Source: Chloroflexus islandicus (GTDB taxonomy: Bacteria > Chloroflexota > Chloroflexia > Chloroflexales > Chloroflexaceae). Taken from it: 64,000 nucleotides of DNA. Shown here piece after piece: positions 37,022 through 45,020 of this stretch. The stretch lies in assembly GCF_001650695.1 (NCBI RefSeq), contig NZ_LWQS01000040.1, positions 1 to 64,000 on the forward strand. The letters run 5' to 3'. The stretch's first letter is position 1; each line of letters opens with the position of its first letter. Below the pieces are notes generated by a model, which was given only the letters and a program-made list of their open reading frames with translations, searched no databases and had not been told where the DNA came from. A program made the position numbers and the translations under genes.

Positions 37022-37049
37022 CAAAAATGCCCGTCACGGCGACGGGCAT
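37022..37049 (-). promoter_or_regulatory. Leader hairpin with T-run upstream of malic enzyme
   Basis: On the minus strand ATGCCCGTC-GCCGT-GACGGGCAT is followed by TTTTTG, ending about 31 bases before the ATG at 36990. It has terminator form but no minus-strand gene ends just upstream, so an attenuator is more likely. No known riboswitch was recognised. Confidence 0.6.
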
Positions 37050-37099
37050 CACTGCCTTATTTTTGTATAGTACCACAAGTAACAAAAATGGTGAGCAAG

Positions 37100-37520
37100 A
37101 TTGGGGTGACGAAGCTTGCTGCGCGGGCTGGAGTAGAATAGCCACAAAAAGACACAAAAGGCGCAAATGGCGTCGCCCCGCGGTAGTTCACCCTCACCCC
37201 CAGCCCCTCTCCACTGACGCGGGAGAGGGGAGCAGGGCGATACTTTGAGGCATTGCCCAGCGTTCAACGGTTGGTCGCAGCCAAATTTCTGTCCGCCCGC
37301 CATGATCCTCTGACGAAGCCCGCTGCGCGGGGTGGGTTGGGAATAGCCACAAAAAGACCCAAAAAGCACAAGAGGAATAGCCGCAAAGCGACCCAAACAT
37401 CATTTTTGCGTCGTTTGTGTTTTTTGTGGCTATCCATGCGGGCCTGCGGCCCGCGCCCCACTACGGAGTGCGGGCGGCTCGCCCGCCAACCACACCTCGC
37501 ATGCATGCGCGTCTGTTATG
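37100..37520. repeat. Repeat island between malic enzyme and the AraC gene
   Basis: No gene is supported. Two GACGAAGC...CTGCGCGGG modules (about 37108 and 37310), two AATAGCCACAAAAAGAC modules with A-rich tails (about 37137 and 37343) and an inverse arm TTTGTGTTTTTTGTGGCTAT (about 37406-37431) are visible. Confidence 0.65.
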
Positions 37521-37544
37521 GCTGTTGGTGGCTATTCGCCGCCT

Positions 37545-38441
37545 TTATTGCCGATACTTCCGTGGCGCGACTCCCATTACACGTTTGAACGCTTTGCTAA
37601 ACGCCGCTTCCGAATGGTAGCCTACCTGTTCGGCAATCTCGCTCACCCGCGCATGAGGGTGGTCGGCCAGCAACCGAGCAGCCAGTTGCATACGCCAGCG
37701 GGTGAGATAGGCGATTGGCCCTTCGCCAGTCAGGGCAGCGAAACGAGCGGCAAAGGCCGATCGCGAACAAGCCACTGCCCGCGCTAACGCGGCGACTGTC
37801 CACGGCTGCTGGGGCTGGCTGTGAATGAGGCCGAGCGCCTTGCCAATCAGCGGATCGTGCAGCGCGCCAAGCCAGCCGCAACGCTCCACCCCTTGCAACT
37901 CAACCCAGCGCTGGATGATCTGAATAAACAAAATATCGGCCAACCGGCGCAAAACCGCCTCTTTGCCGGGACGAGCCGCTTCGGCTTCGGCAGCCATCAA
38001 GACCAGCACGCTGGTAAACGCGCCGGCTTCGCGATGCGGAATATGGACGATCCGGGGCATCTGTTGCAGCAGCGGCAACAGATCGCGCCGCTCAATAGCG
38101 AACGTCCCGCACAGCACGATCGCGGTTGGCTGATCGCTCCAGCGCATCAATGCACAGGTTCCCCACTGATCCAGTTCAAGATTGCGGAAGAGCGGCGCAT
38201 TAGGCGTCTCGCAGAGGATATGCTCATCGCCGCCCGGCAAGAGCAGCACATCACCCTCACCCAATGGCAGCAGTTCATCATCACCGGCTAGCTGCACGTA
38301 GCCATTGCCGCGATGCAGCACGTGAAAGACCGCGCACGGGCGGGGGGCAAAGTGCAAGCCCCACGGCGAGCCAAGCTCCGAACGGCAATAGACACTGCTA
38401 CTGAGGCGTAGCGTATCAAGGATGTGGGTGAGTGCATCCAT
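37545..38441 (-). CDS. AraC-family regulator with cupin effector domain
   Basis: 298-residue transcription factor. The N-terminal half is a cupin_6/AraC-type sensor (SELGSPWGLHFAPRPCAVFHVLHRG, LLPLGEGDVLLLPGG). The C-terminal 100 residues hold two helix-turn-helices, TVAALARAVACSRSAFAARF and VSEIAEQVGYHSEAAFSKAFKR, ending in APRKYRQ. It is divergent from a DUF2269-DUF1772 gene pair and probably controls it through the direct repeats at 38472-38489. The inducer is unknown. Confidence 0.9.
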   Translation of the reverse strand: MDALTHILDTLRLSSSVYCRSELGSPWGLHFAPRPCAVFHVLHRGNGYVQLAGDDELLPLGEGDVLLLPGGDEHILCETPNAPLFRNLELDQWGTCALMRWSDQPTAIVLCGTFAIERRDLLPLLQQMPRIVHIPHREAGAFTSVLVLMAAEAEAARPGKEAVLRRLADILFIQIIQRWVELQGVERCGWLGALHDPLIGKALGLIHSQPQQPWTVAALARAVACSRSAFAARFAALTGEGPIAYLTRWRMQLAARLLADHPHARVSEIAEQVGYHSEAAFSKAFKRVMGVAPRKYRQ

Positions 38442-38471
38442 GATGTGTGGACGATTGGCAAAGATTTATAG

Positions 38472-38511
38472 ATAGATCAACATAGATCATCCAGCATTGT
38501 TCCATTATAGT
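38472..38511 (+). promoter_or_regulatory. Candidate AraC-type activator site and promoter
   Basis: Two direct repeats ATAGATCA (38472-38479 and 38482-38489), 10 bases apart, lie over the expected -35 position of TATAGT (38506-38511). There is no recognisable -35, as at activator-dependent promoters. Confidence 0.55.
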
Positions 38512-38547
38512 CGCGGTATGAGCCGTCTGCCAAGGGGAGAAACGCCG

Positions 38548-39027
38548 ATGCACCCACCACCGGAAGGGGCGCAGCCCTTCATCTACACACTGCTGGTTTT
38601 CCTGCACATCGTTGCCACCATGACAGCGGTTGGCTTAAACGCCAGTTACGCCATCTGGATCGCCCGCGGCACGCGCGATCCAGCCAGTTTGCCGTTCGCC
38701 CTGCGCGGCGTCAAGTTTATTGATGACTATGTAGCCAATCCGTGTTACCTCATCGGAGGTGTCACCGGCGCGCTCATGATTGCAATGGGCAAGAGCGTCG
38801 CGCCATTTCTGTGGGTAGCAATCGCGCTCTACGTGGTAGCAATGGCGCTAGCGTATGGGGTCTACACTCCCTTGCTGAGCCGGCAAATCAAGATGCTTGA
38901 TGCGAAAGGGAGCGGCGACCCGGAGTATCAGACGCTAGCGCGCCGTTCCAATCAGGTTGGCGTCACCATGGGCATACTGGTCATCATTATTCTGGCGCTC
39001 AAGATTTTTGAACCGCCGCTCTGGTAA
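38548..39027 (+). CDS. DUF2269-family integral membrane protein
   Basis: 159-residue membrane protein with four predicted helices (FIYTLLVFLHIVATMTAVG, YLIGGVTGALMIAMG, WVAIALYVVAMALAYG, GVTMGILVIIILALKIF), matching DUF2269. HI in the first helix and RG-V-K-F in the loop are family-like. The ATG at 38548 follows AAGGGGAG. Function unknown. It is followed 21 bases later by a DUF1772 gene and probably forms an operon under the divergent AraC regulator. Confidence 0.75.
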   Translation: MHPPPEGAQPFIYTLLVFLHIVATMTAVGLNASYAIWIARGTRDPASLPFALRGVKFIDDYVANPCYLIGGVTGALMIAMGKSVAPFLWVAIALYVVAMALAYGVYTPLLSRQIKMLDAKGSGDPEYQTLARRSNQVGVTMGILVIIILALKIFEPPLW

Positions 39028-39048
39028 GCACACACTAGGAGCAATTGT

Positions 39049-39543
39049 ATGCTGAGCATCCGGATCGTCCATCTCATCTTCACGTTCGCGATAGGGCTTT
39101 TTGCTGGCCTGCTCTACACTTTCGAGCAAGGCGTGATCCCAACGCTAGCTACGCTGAACGCCACCGAGTACGCGCGTATCGAACAGGGCCTGATTCGGGC
39201 GCTCGACGCCTTTCCCACTGGCGTTATCGTTGTGGCGAATCTGGCGATGTGGCTGCCCTTGTACCCGCTCGTCCGGCTATGGTCGCAGCGCCACACAGCC
39301 TATTGGCGACTCACGGCATTAGGATGGGTGCTGTTCTTTTTTGGGGTTGGCGTCTTTACGATTGTGCTGAACGTACCGATCAACAATACCGTTTTGGGAT
39401 GGGATCCAGCAGCGCCGCCAGCAGATTGGGCACAAGCGCGAGAGGCGTGGAATCAGTTGAATGCGATCCGGACGCCGATCAACTACGTGAGCTTTGGCTT
39501 GTTGATCTGGGCGGCGTTTATGGAAGGAGAGGCCAGTACATAA
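39049..39543 (+). CDS. DUF1772/anthrone oxygenase-like membrane protein
   Basis: 164-residue four-helix membrane protein. The conserved segment NVPINNTVLGWDP, then ADWAQAREAWNQLNAIRT, is the DUF1772/anthrone-oxygenase signature. Family members oxidise quinoid aromatics in some organisms, but no substrate is evident here. AGGAGC precedes the ATG. Second gene of the unit controlled by the AraC-family regulator; downstream is a repeat island. Confidence 0.75.
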   Translation: MLSIRIVHLIFTFAIGLFAGLLYTFEQGVIPTLATLNATEYARIEQGLIRALDAFPTGVIVVANLAMWLPLYPLVRLWSQRHTAYWRLTALGWVLFFFGVGVFTIVLNVPINNTVLGWDPAAPPADWAQAREAWNQLNAIRTPINYVSFGLLIWAAFMEGEAST

Positions 39544-40114
39544 ATGATGACTACGACGTTTTTTGGCAACGACGCATGTACTCTCTATACGATTGCGAGG
39601 ACGGATAGGAACACAACGCGGCTGTGTTACGTCCACAGCAAACAGAACATACGAGCGTAGATGTAGTTGATGGCTTTGAGATGCTTTGGTTCACCCTCAC
39701 CCCCAGCCCCTTTCCCACTAGCATTCAAGGGCGAACAAAACATCTGTTCGGTACCCGGCCCTGAAGGGCCGGGCTAGGATTACGAAGCCCGCTGCGCGGG
39801 CTGGGGTAGAATAGCCACAAAAAGACACAAGAAGCACAAGCAGAATAGCCGCAAAGAGACCCAAACATCATTTTTGCGTCGTTTGTGTTTTTTGTGGCTA
39901 TCCATGCGGGCCAGCGGCCCGCGCCCCGCCACGGGCCGGACTACCCTGCCGCCGCCCGCTGCGCAGGCTGGGTTGGAATAGCCACAAAGAGGCCACAAGA
40001 AGCACAAGCGGAATAGCCGCAAAGAGACACAAACGGCACTCCATGGATCCTCATTTTCGCATCTTTTGGGTCTTTTGGCGACCATCGATAACCAGCACCG
40101 CTAGCAGACCGTGG
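39544..40114. repeat. Repeat island before the small membrane protein gene
   Basis: No gene is supported. It contains GGTACCCGGCCCTGAAGGGCCGGGCTAGG-type palindrome (about 39749-39776), the GAAGCCCGCTGCGCGGGCTG module, AATAGCCACAAAAAGACAC with A-rich tail, an inverse arm near 39882, and further partial copies to 40060. Confidence 0.65.
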
Positions 40115-40120
40115 TACAAT
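40115..40120 (+). promoter_or_regulatory. Candidate -10 (TACAAT) for the proA unit
   Basis: GG-TACAAT-GC, 33 bases before the ATG at 40153. Confidence 0.4.
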
Positions 40121-40152
40121 GCCGCCAAGATACGTACCACAGGAATACGATC

Positions 40153-40488
40153 ATGAATCCTGACATCATCCGGATCATTGTGGCGCTGATCATCGCGGTG
40201 TTGCTCTTGGCGCAATTTCAGCGCAGCACGGCTGGTTCGCGGCGGCGGCTGGCGTTTGGGTTGGGAGCGGCGGCAATGGTCGTGATTGCCACGTCAAATA
40301 TGGTTACGGCGGCGCTCTTACCGCTGATGGTAGTGGGTGGCGGATTGGCGCTGGCAGCGGTATGGTTGCTCTGGCAAGCGTACCAGCGCGGCGAGTTAGA
40401 GGATCGCTTTGATCGCGCCCGGCGCTACTTAGAATCGGAACGGCGCCGCTATGATGAACACGATCGGGGAGGTTCGCGCGATGATTGA
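40153..40488 (+). CDS. Small membrane protein, unknown function
   Basis: 111-residue protein with three hydrophobic segments ([56 protein letters not shown]) and a highly charged C-terminal tail ([23 protein letters not shown]), likely cytosolic. AGGAA lies seven bases before the ATG. It overlaps proA by 8 bases, implying translational coupling. I do not recognise its family. Confidence 0.7.
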   Translation: MNPDIIRIIVALIIAVLLLAQFQRSTAGSRRRLAFGLGAAAMVVIATSNMVTAALLPLMVVGGGLALAAVWLLWQAYQRGELEDRFDRARRYLESERRRYDEHDRGGSRDD

Positions 40489-41749
40489 TCTAGAGATGAT
40501 TGGCCGGCGGGCGAAGAAAGCGGCGCGCACGCTGGCAAATCTGGCGACTGAGCAAAAGAATACCGCGCTGCACGCGATTGCCGATGGCCTGCTAGCGCGG
40601 CAGAGCGAGATCTTGGCCGCGAATGCGGCTGATGTGGCCGATGCCGAGCGGGCCGGCACGCCGCCGGCGATTGTCGATCGTATGCTGTTGACTGAGGCGC
40701 GGTTGCAAGCGATCGCCGACGATTGCCGGAAGGTGGCGGAGTTGCCCGACCCAGTCGGTGAAATTTTTGATCAGCGCGAGTTGCCGTCGGGGTTGCGCGT
40801 GTATAAGCGGCGGGTGCCGATTGGGGTGATCGGTGCGATTTACGAGGCGCGCCCGAATGTGACGGTTGACATTGCCGCACTGTGCCTCAAGGCTGGCAAT
40901 GCGGTGATCTTGCGCGGCGGCAGCGATATTGCGCGCAGCGTAGCCGCGACGACGACGGTCATTGCCGGCGCCTTGGAGGAGGCCGGCCTGCCGGTGTTTG
41001 CGGTGCAGAGCATTACCGATCCCGACCGCGAATTGGTACGGCAATTGTTGCGGCTCGATCGCTATGTGGATATGATCATCCCGCGCGGTGGCGCTAGCCT
41101 GCACCGTTTCTGCGTTGAAAACGCGACGGTGCCGGTGATTGTGGGCGGGATGGGGGTTAGCCATATTTATGTCGAGCCAAGTGCCGACTTTGCCCGCTCG
41201 GTGCCGGTGATTGTGAATGCCAAAGTCCAGCGACCGGGGGCATGCAATGCGCTCGACACGCTATTGGTGCATCGCGACGCAGCACCGGCCTTCTTGCCGC
41301 TGGTCGCCGCAGCGCTGGCCCAACATGGCGTCGAGATGCGCTGCGATCTCGAAGCGTTGGCGATTCTGGCTGATGCACCGGGCCATGAGCAATGGAACAT
41401 CAAACCCGCTGAGCCGGCTGACTTTGGCCGTGAGTTTTTGGCGCTGATTGTAGCGATCAAGGTTGTGAGCGATATTGACGAGGCGCTCGATCATATTGCC
41501 CAGTACGGCGGCCATTCGGAAGCGATTTTGACTGGTGATCCGGCTAGCGCGGCCCGTTTCACCCGCGAAGTCGATGCAACGGCGGTCTTTGTCAATGCCA
41601 GCACGCGCTTCAATGACGGCGGCCAGTTTGGGTTGGGCGCTGAGGTGGCGATCTCGACCAACCGGCTGCACGCGCGCGGGCCGATGGGGTTGCAGGAATT
41701 GACGACGTATACGTGGATCGGTGAGGGAGATTATTTGGCACGGGCATAA
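40481..41749 (+). CDS. proA: Glutamate-5-semialdehyde dehydrogenase (gamma-glutamyl phosphate reductase)
   Basis: 422-residue NADPH-dependent enzyme of proline synthesis that reduces gamma-glutamyl phosphate. [21 protein letters not shown]-type substrate region, the catalytic C255 in [14 protein letters not shown] and the C-terminal [25 protein letters not shown] signature (read in parts) are intact. The ATG at 40481 follows GGGGAGGTT; an earlier in-frame ATG at 40451 is less well placed. proB is not in this window. P5C dehydrogenase, which works in the opposite direction, is encoded at 48188. Confidence 0.95.
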   Translation: MIDLEMIGRRAKKAARTLANLATEQKNTALHAIADGLLARQSEILAANAADVADAERAGTPPAIVDRMLLTEARLQAIADDCRKVAELPDPVGEIFDQRELPSGLRVYKRRVPIGVIGAIYEARPNVTVDIAALCLKAGNAVILRGGSDIARSVAATTTVIAGALEEAGLPVFAVQSITDPDRELVRQLLRLDRYVDMIIPRGGASLHRFCVENATVPVIVGGMGVSHIYVEPSADFARSVPVIVNAKVQRPGACNALDTLLVHRDAAPAFLPLVAAALAQHGVEMRCDLEALAILADAPGHEQWNIKPAEPADFGREFLALIVAIKVVSDIDEALDHIAQYGGHSEAILTGDPASAARFTREVDATAVFVNASTRFNDGGQFGLGAEVAISTNRLHARGPMGLQELTTYTWIGEGDYLARA

Positions 41750-41753
41750 GAGC

Positions 41754-41773
41754 GGGCAACGCATACGTTGCCC
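41754..41773 (+). terminator. Hairpin between proA and gatD
   Basis: GGGCAACG-CATA-CGTTGCCC, an 8-base perfect stem, 4 bases after the proA stop and 17 before gatD. No T-run; it could modulate read-through. Confidence 0.5.
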
Positions 41774-41790
41774 CGGCTGCGGATGCGAGC

Positions 41791-42534
41791 ATGACGACAT
41801 TGCGCTTGGCCCATCTTTACCCTGATCATATGAATGTCTATGGCGATCGCGGCAACGTGATCGCCCTGCGCCAACGCTGCCTGCGGCGCGGGATCGAGTT
41901 AGAGATCATTCCTGTAAATCCCGGTGATATGATTGATTGGGGATCGGTCGATCTGGCATTTTTCGGCGGCGGGCAAGATAGCGGGCAGGCGCTGATCACT
42001 ACCGATCTGATCGAGCGGCAGGGGCCGGGGTTGCGGGCCGCGATTGAGAACGATCTGGTGATGCTGGCGATCTGCGGCGGCTACCAGTTGCTCGGCCACT
42101 ACTTCCTGACCCACACCGGCGAGCGGCTGCCCGGCTTGGGGGTGCTGGATGTGCATACCATCGCCGGCAAACAGCGGATGATTGGCAATATCGTGATCGA
42201 GGTCGATGTCGGGCAGGGGCCGTGGCGATTGGTGGGGTTTGAGAACCACAGCGGGCGCACCTTCCACGGGGCAGGCGTGAAGCCGTTGGGCAAGGTGCTG
42301 GCCGGTTACGGCGATAACGGCCAAGATGGCTGGGGCGGCGCGATCTACCGCAATACGTTTGGGTGTTATCTCCACGGGGCGTTGTTGCCGAAAAACCCGC
42401 AACTGACCGATCACTTGATCGGGCTGGCGCTGCGCCGGCGCTACGGCGCGAACGCCGAACTGGCGCCTTTGCCTGCCGAACGCGAATTGGCGGCGCAGCG
42501 GGTGATGGTGCAGCGGTTGATTGGGCGGGTGTAG
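41791..42534 (+). CDS. gatD: GatD-like glutamine amidotransferase (lipid II isoglutaminyl synthase subunit)
   Basis: 247-residue class I glutamine amidotransferase of the CobB/CobQ-like GatD group. LYPDHMNVYGDRGNVIALRQ is the GatD N-terminal signature; the nucleophile is C95 (LAICGGYQLLG) and the catalytic histidine is H195 (GCYLHGALLP). With MurT it amidates D-Glu in peptidoglycan lipid II. No murT gene lies next to it in the window, which is unusual because the two are normally adjacent. The SD is weak (GCGAG). Confidence 0.85.
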   Translation: MTTLRLAHLYPDHMNVYGDRGNVIALRQRCLRRGIELEIIPVNPGDMIDWGSVDLAFFGGGQDSGQALITTDLIERQGPGLRAAIENDLVMLAICGGYQLLGHYFLTHTGERLPGLGVLDVHTIAGKQRMIGNIVIEVDVGQGPWRLVGFENHSGRTFHGAGVKPLGKVLAGYGDNGQDGWGGAIYRNTFGCYLHGALLPKNPQLTDHLIGLALRRRYGANAELAPLPAERELAAQRVMVQRLIGRV

Positions 42535-42633
42535 GGGAATAGAACACGGATAAACACTGGTGCAACGGATGAACGCGGATCGTCGTTGGGCTGTACCGCG
42601 GAACGATCATCCTGCTTTGGAGGAGACAGTATC

Positions 42634-42888
42634 ATGCGCGTCACGACGACTGGCACGCCAACCGAAGAAGAGGCCGCAGCGGCGGTTGCAGCGATTACCT
42701 TGTTGCTGGCTGAAGAGGCAGCGCAGGCCGATCATACACCTGCTGCACCACCGGCGCGCTGGCGTGATTCGATGCGGTTGATGGCGCAGGGGTTGCAACC
42801 AACGCGCGTTCCTGATACGCCGCGCTGGTCAACGATCGAGCGGCTGCGCCGGGCCGGCAAAGGTGGAATGGGGATTGTAGGTCTGTAA
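42634..42888 (+). CDS. Small protein, acyl-CoA carboxylase epsilon-like (tentative)
   Basis: 84-residue protein with a strong GGAGGAG SD. An Ala-rich helix (PTEEEAAAAVAAITLLLAEE) is followed by a Pro linker and SMRLMAQGLQP, then WSTIERLRRAGKG. The layout resembles small accessory (epsilon-like) subunits of biotin-dependent acyl-CoA carboxylases, which begin with a PTxEE-Ala helix and end with a Trp-containing tail, but similarity is low and no carboxylase gene is adjacent. Treat as unknown. Confidence 0.5.
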   Translation: MRVTTTGTPTEEEAAAAVAAITLLLAEEAAQADHTPAAPPARWRDSMRLMAQGLQPTRVPDTPRWSTIERLRRAGKGGMGIVGL

Positions 42889-42925
42889 TCCCCGGCTCCC
42901 GCTGGTTCAAGGTCGAAGCAGAGAA

Positions 42926-43484
42926 CCCGGCCCTGAAGGGCCGGGCTATCTTTACGAAGCCCGCTGCGCGGGCTGATGGGTCTCACCCTCCGGCCCCCTC
43001 CCGCTAGAGGGGGTTGGTTTGGATAGCCACAAAAAGACACAAAACACACAACATGGGGGTGCGCTTGACGTCTTTTTGGGGCGATTGATCACGCTCCGGC
43101 AGCTCCCGGCCCTGAAGGGCCGGGCTATCCTTACGAAGCCCGCTGCGCGGGCTGATGGGTCTTACCCTCCGGCCCCCTCCCGCTAGAGAGGGTTGAATTG
43201 GATAGCCACAAAAAGACACAAAACACACAACGTGGGGGGGTGCGCTTGACGTCTTTTTGGGGCGATTGATCACGCTCCGGCAGCTCCCGGCCCTGAAGGG
43301 CCGGGCTATCTTTACGAAGCCCGCTGCGCGGGCTGATGGGTCTCACCCTCCGGCCCCCTCCCGCTAGAGGGGGTTGGTTTGGATAGCCACAAAAAGACAC
43401 AAAACACACAACATGGGGGTGCGCTTGACGTCTTTTTGGGGCGATTGATCACGCTCCGGCAGCTCCCGGCCCTTCAGGGCCGGG
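42926..43484. repeat. Three tandem 179-181-bp repeats plus a terminal hairpin
   Basis: Units start at 42926, 43105 and 43286 with CCCGGCCCTGAAGGGCCGGG; a fourth copy of the palindrome (43465-43484) closes the array and can end the aldolase transcript on the minus strand. Each unit then holds GAAGCCCGCTGCGCGGGCTG, CTCCGGCCCCCTCCCGCTAG, GGATAGCCACAAAAAGACAC and CTTGACGTCTTTTTGGGGCG in fixed order. Copies differ at a few positions only. Confidence 0.9.
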
Positions 43485-43505
43485 ATTCCACTTCAATACC
43501 GGCAA

Positions 43506-44546
43506 TCAACTCACAACCGGCAGATCTACGACCTCGATATTCTCCAGACCGCCGTAGATCGTCCACCATGGCTTGGCGCCCTTGGCCAGCGTTTCATTCA
43601 ACGCAGTAATATTGGCCACGCCGCGATCTTCAAGCCATGCCTCCAGCGCCGCCAGCCCCTGCTGGGCATAGACCGGGATGCCATCTTGCCACGTGGCGCG
43701 ACCGCACAACACACCGGCGAAGGGCGTCCCCGCTTCGGCAGCCAACTCGAGCGTCTCGCGGAACACCTCATCAGAGACGCCGGCGCTCAGGTAGATGAAC
43801 GGCTTGCAGGCAGCAGCGGCAGCCTGCCGGAAGTATTCTTTCGCCTCTTCGCGGCTATAGGCCTTCTGGCCGCTAAACACGCGCATCCCCTCGACAAACT
43901 TCACATTCACCGGCACCTCGACCTTGAGCACATCGACGCCATACTGCGGCTTCGAGAACTCAGCCATGTAGGCGGTGACATACTTGGGCTTCACCAGCGC
44001 AAACTCAAAGCTCTTCTCATCGCCAACCGTATCATCGTAGGCGATCGGCTCAAGGAAGAAGGGAATATCGTTCGCCGCACACTCAGCGCCGATACGCTCG
44101 ATGAAGGCGTGTTTCACCTCGTTGATAGCAGCATCGTCGAAGGGGTTATAGTACAGCAGAATCTTGATCGCATCAGCGCCGGCTTCCTTCAGACGGCGCA
44201 CGCTCCAGACATCGAGCAGATCGGGCATACGACCGCGCACTGAAGCGTCATAGCCAGTCTTCTCGTAGGCGAGCAAGACACCGGTACCGGGAGCGCGCTG
44301 GGCAATCGCCGGCAAGCCATACTCCGGATCCATCAAAATAGCGCTCGCGTGGCGAGTGAGAATGCGGGTGACAGCGGTTTTGAAGACCGTCAGATCTTCG
44401 TTCGATGCATCCGCACCGCGCGCCTTGGCGATTGCCTTTTTCAGCGAACCGCGCTGATCCATCGCCGCCGCTGCAATAATGCCATTGGCGTCAGCACAGG
44501 CTTGAATCCCATTAAACTTGCCCCGCGTCATCTTCACTTTAGCCAT
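43506..44546 (-). CDS. Class I tagatose-1,6-bisphosphate aldolase (LacD family)
   Basis: 346-residue aldolase that cleaves tagatose- or fructose-1,6-bisphosphate type substrates. Family residues are visible: Schiff-base lysine K208 in VDVLKVEVP, K128 in AIKILLYYNPFD and E166 in FFLEPIAYD. AAGGAG precedes the ATG. Substrate preference cannot be read; LacD enzymes are often tolerant of several ketose bisphosphates. The gene is single, divergent from a small membrane protein at 44747, and ends next to the 43465-43484 hairpin. Confidence 0.88.
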   Translation of the reverse strand: MAKVKMTRGKFNGIQACADANGIIAAAAMDQRGSLKKAIAKARGADASNEDLTVFKTAVTRILTRHASAILMDPEYGLPAIAQRAPGTGVLLAYEKTGYDASVRGRMPDLLDVWSVRRLKEAGADAIKILLYYNPFDDAAINEVKHAFIERIGAECAANDIPFFLEPIAYDDTVGDEKSFEFALVKPKYVTAYMAEFSKPQYGVDVLKVEVPVNVKFVEGMRVFSGQKAYSREEAKEYFRQAAAAACKPFIYLSAGVSDEVFRETLELAAEAGTPFAGVLCGRATWQDGIPVYAQQGLAALEAWLEDRGVANITALNETLAKGAKPWWTIYGGLENIEVVDLPVVS

Positions 44547-44654
44547 TGGACAACTCCTTGTTTACATCATCGGGCAACAACCAGCGTGATCGTCTGGCAG
44601 AAGGGAAATAGCTTGCGTACACAGACTGGGAAAGAGCAGAGCGGCTACACCCTT

Positions 44655-44698
44655 ATTATACTCGATTCACTTCCAACGCCGGTAAAATATGGTACAAT
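44655..44698. promoter_or_regulatory. Divergent promoter pair
   Basis: A minus-strand TATAAT (complement of 44655-44660) for the aldolase and a plus-strand GG-TACAAT (44693-44698) for the small membrane protein lie 32 bases apart. Neither has a good -35, and each overlaps the other's upstream region. Confidence 0.45.
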
Positions 44699-44746
44699 CG
44701 ACATGTATTCCCCCAATGTACACGGGAAGAGACACGGGGAGGTTGT

Positions 44747-44917
44747 ATGAAACAGGTGATCGGTGTCTTCACCTTTCTGCTTGGTCTGATTATCGGCTTG
44801 ATCGGCGGCGCAGCCTTGCTGGCCTACGCCTATCAAGCAGCCGGACTGTACCCGCCCGACGATGCAACGATCAAGTTCATCGCCCGCGAGCGGGGTTGGC
44901 TCCGCGACGATGTGTAG
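44747..44917 (+). CDS. Small single-pass membrane protein (56 aa)
   Basis: A 56-residue frame: MKQVIGVFTFLLGLIIG begins a hydrophobic helix of about 27 residues, followed by YPPDDATIKFIARERGW and a charged end. GGGGAGG lies 5 bases upstream and a TACAAT -10 element at 44693. It ends 15 bases before the hairpin at 44933-44958. Good SD, promoter and coherent topology make it a real gene; its family is not recognised. Confidence 0.7.
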   Translation: MKQVIGVFTFLLGLIIGLIGGAALLAYAYQAAGLYPPDDATIKFIARERGWLRDDV

Positions 44918-44932
44918 GCAATGGCCGGCGGC

Positions 44933-44958
44933 GCGGTGAAGGCAATCGCCTTCACCGC
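44933..44958 (+). terminator. Hairpin after the 56-aa gene
   Basis: Eleven-base stem GCGGTGAAGGC / GCCTTCACCGC with AATC loop; no T-run. Confidence 0.55.
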
Positions 44959-45020
44959 TGAGCAGTAAGCAATTCGTTGTATTCCCCTTCGTCACGTTAG
45001 GGCGCACAAGGAGGTGCAAT

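Noticed and set aside
36067-37248. A 393-codon plus-strand frame opposite the malic enzyme gene
   Set aside because: Antisense shadow of a gene with intact malic enzyme motifs. It runs on into repeat modules.
42926-43484. Possible CRISPR array
   Set aside because: Units are about 180 bp, have no unique spacers and match repeats scattered across the window; there are no cas genes.
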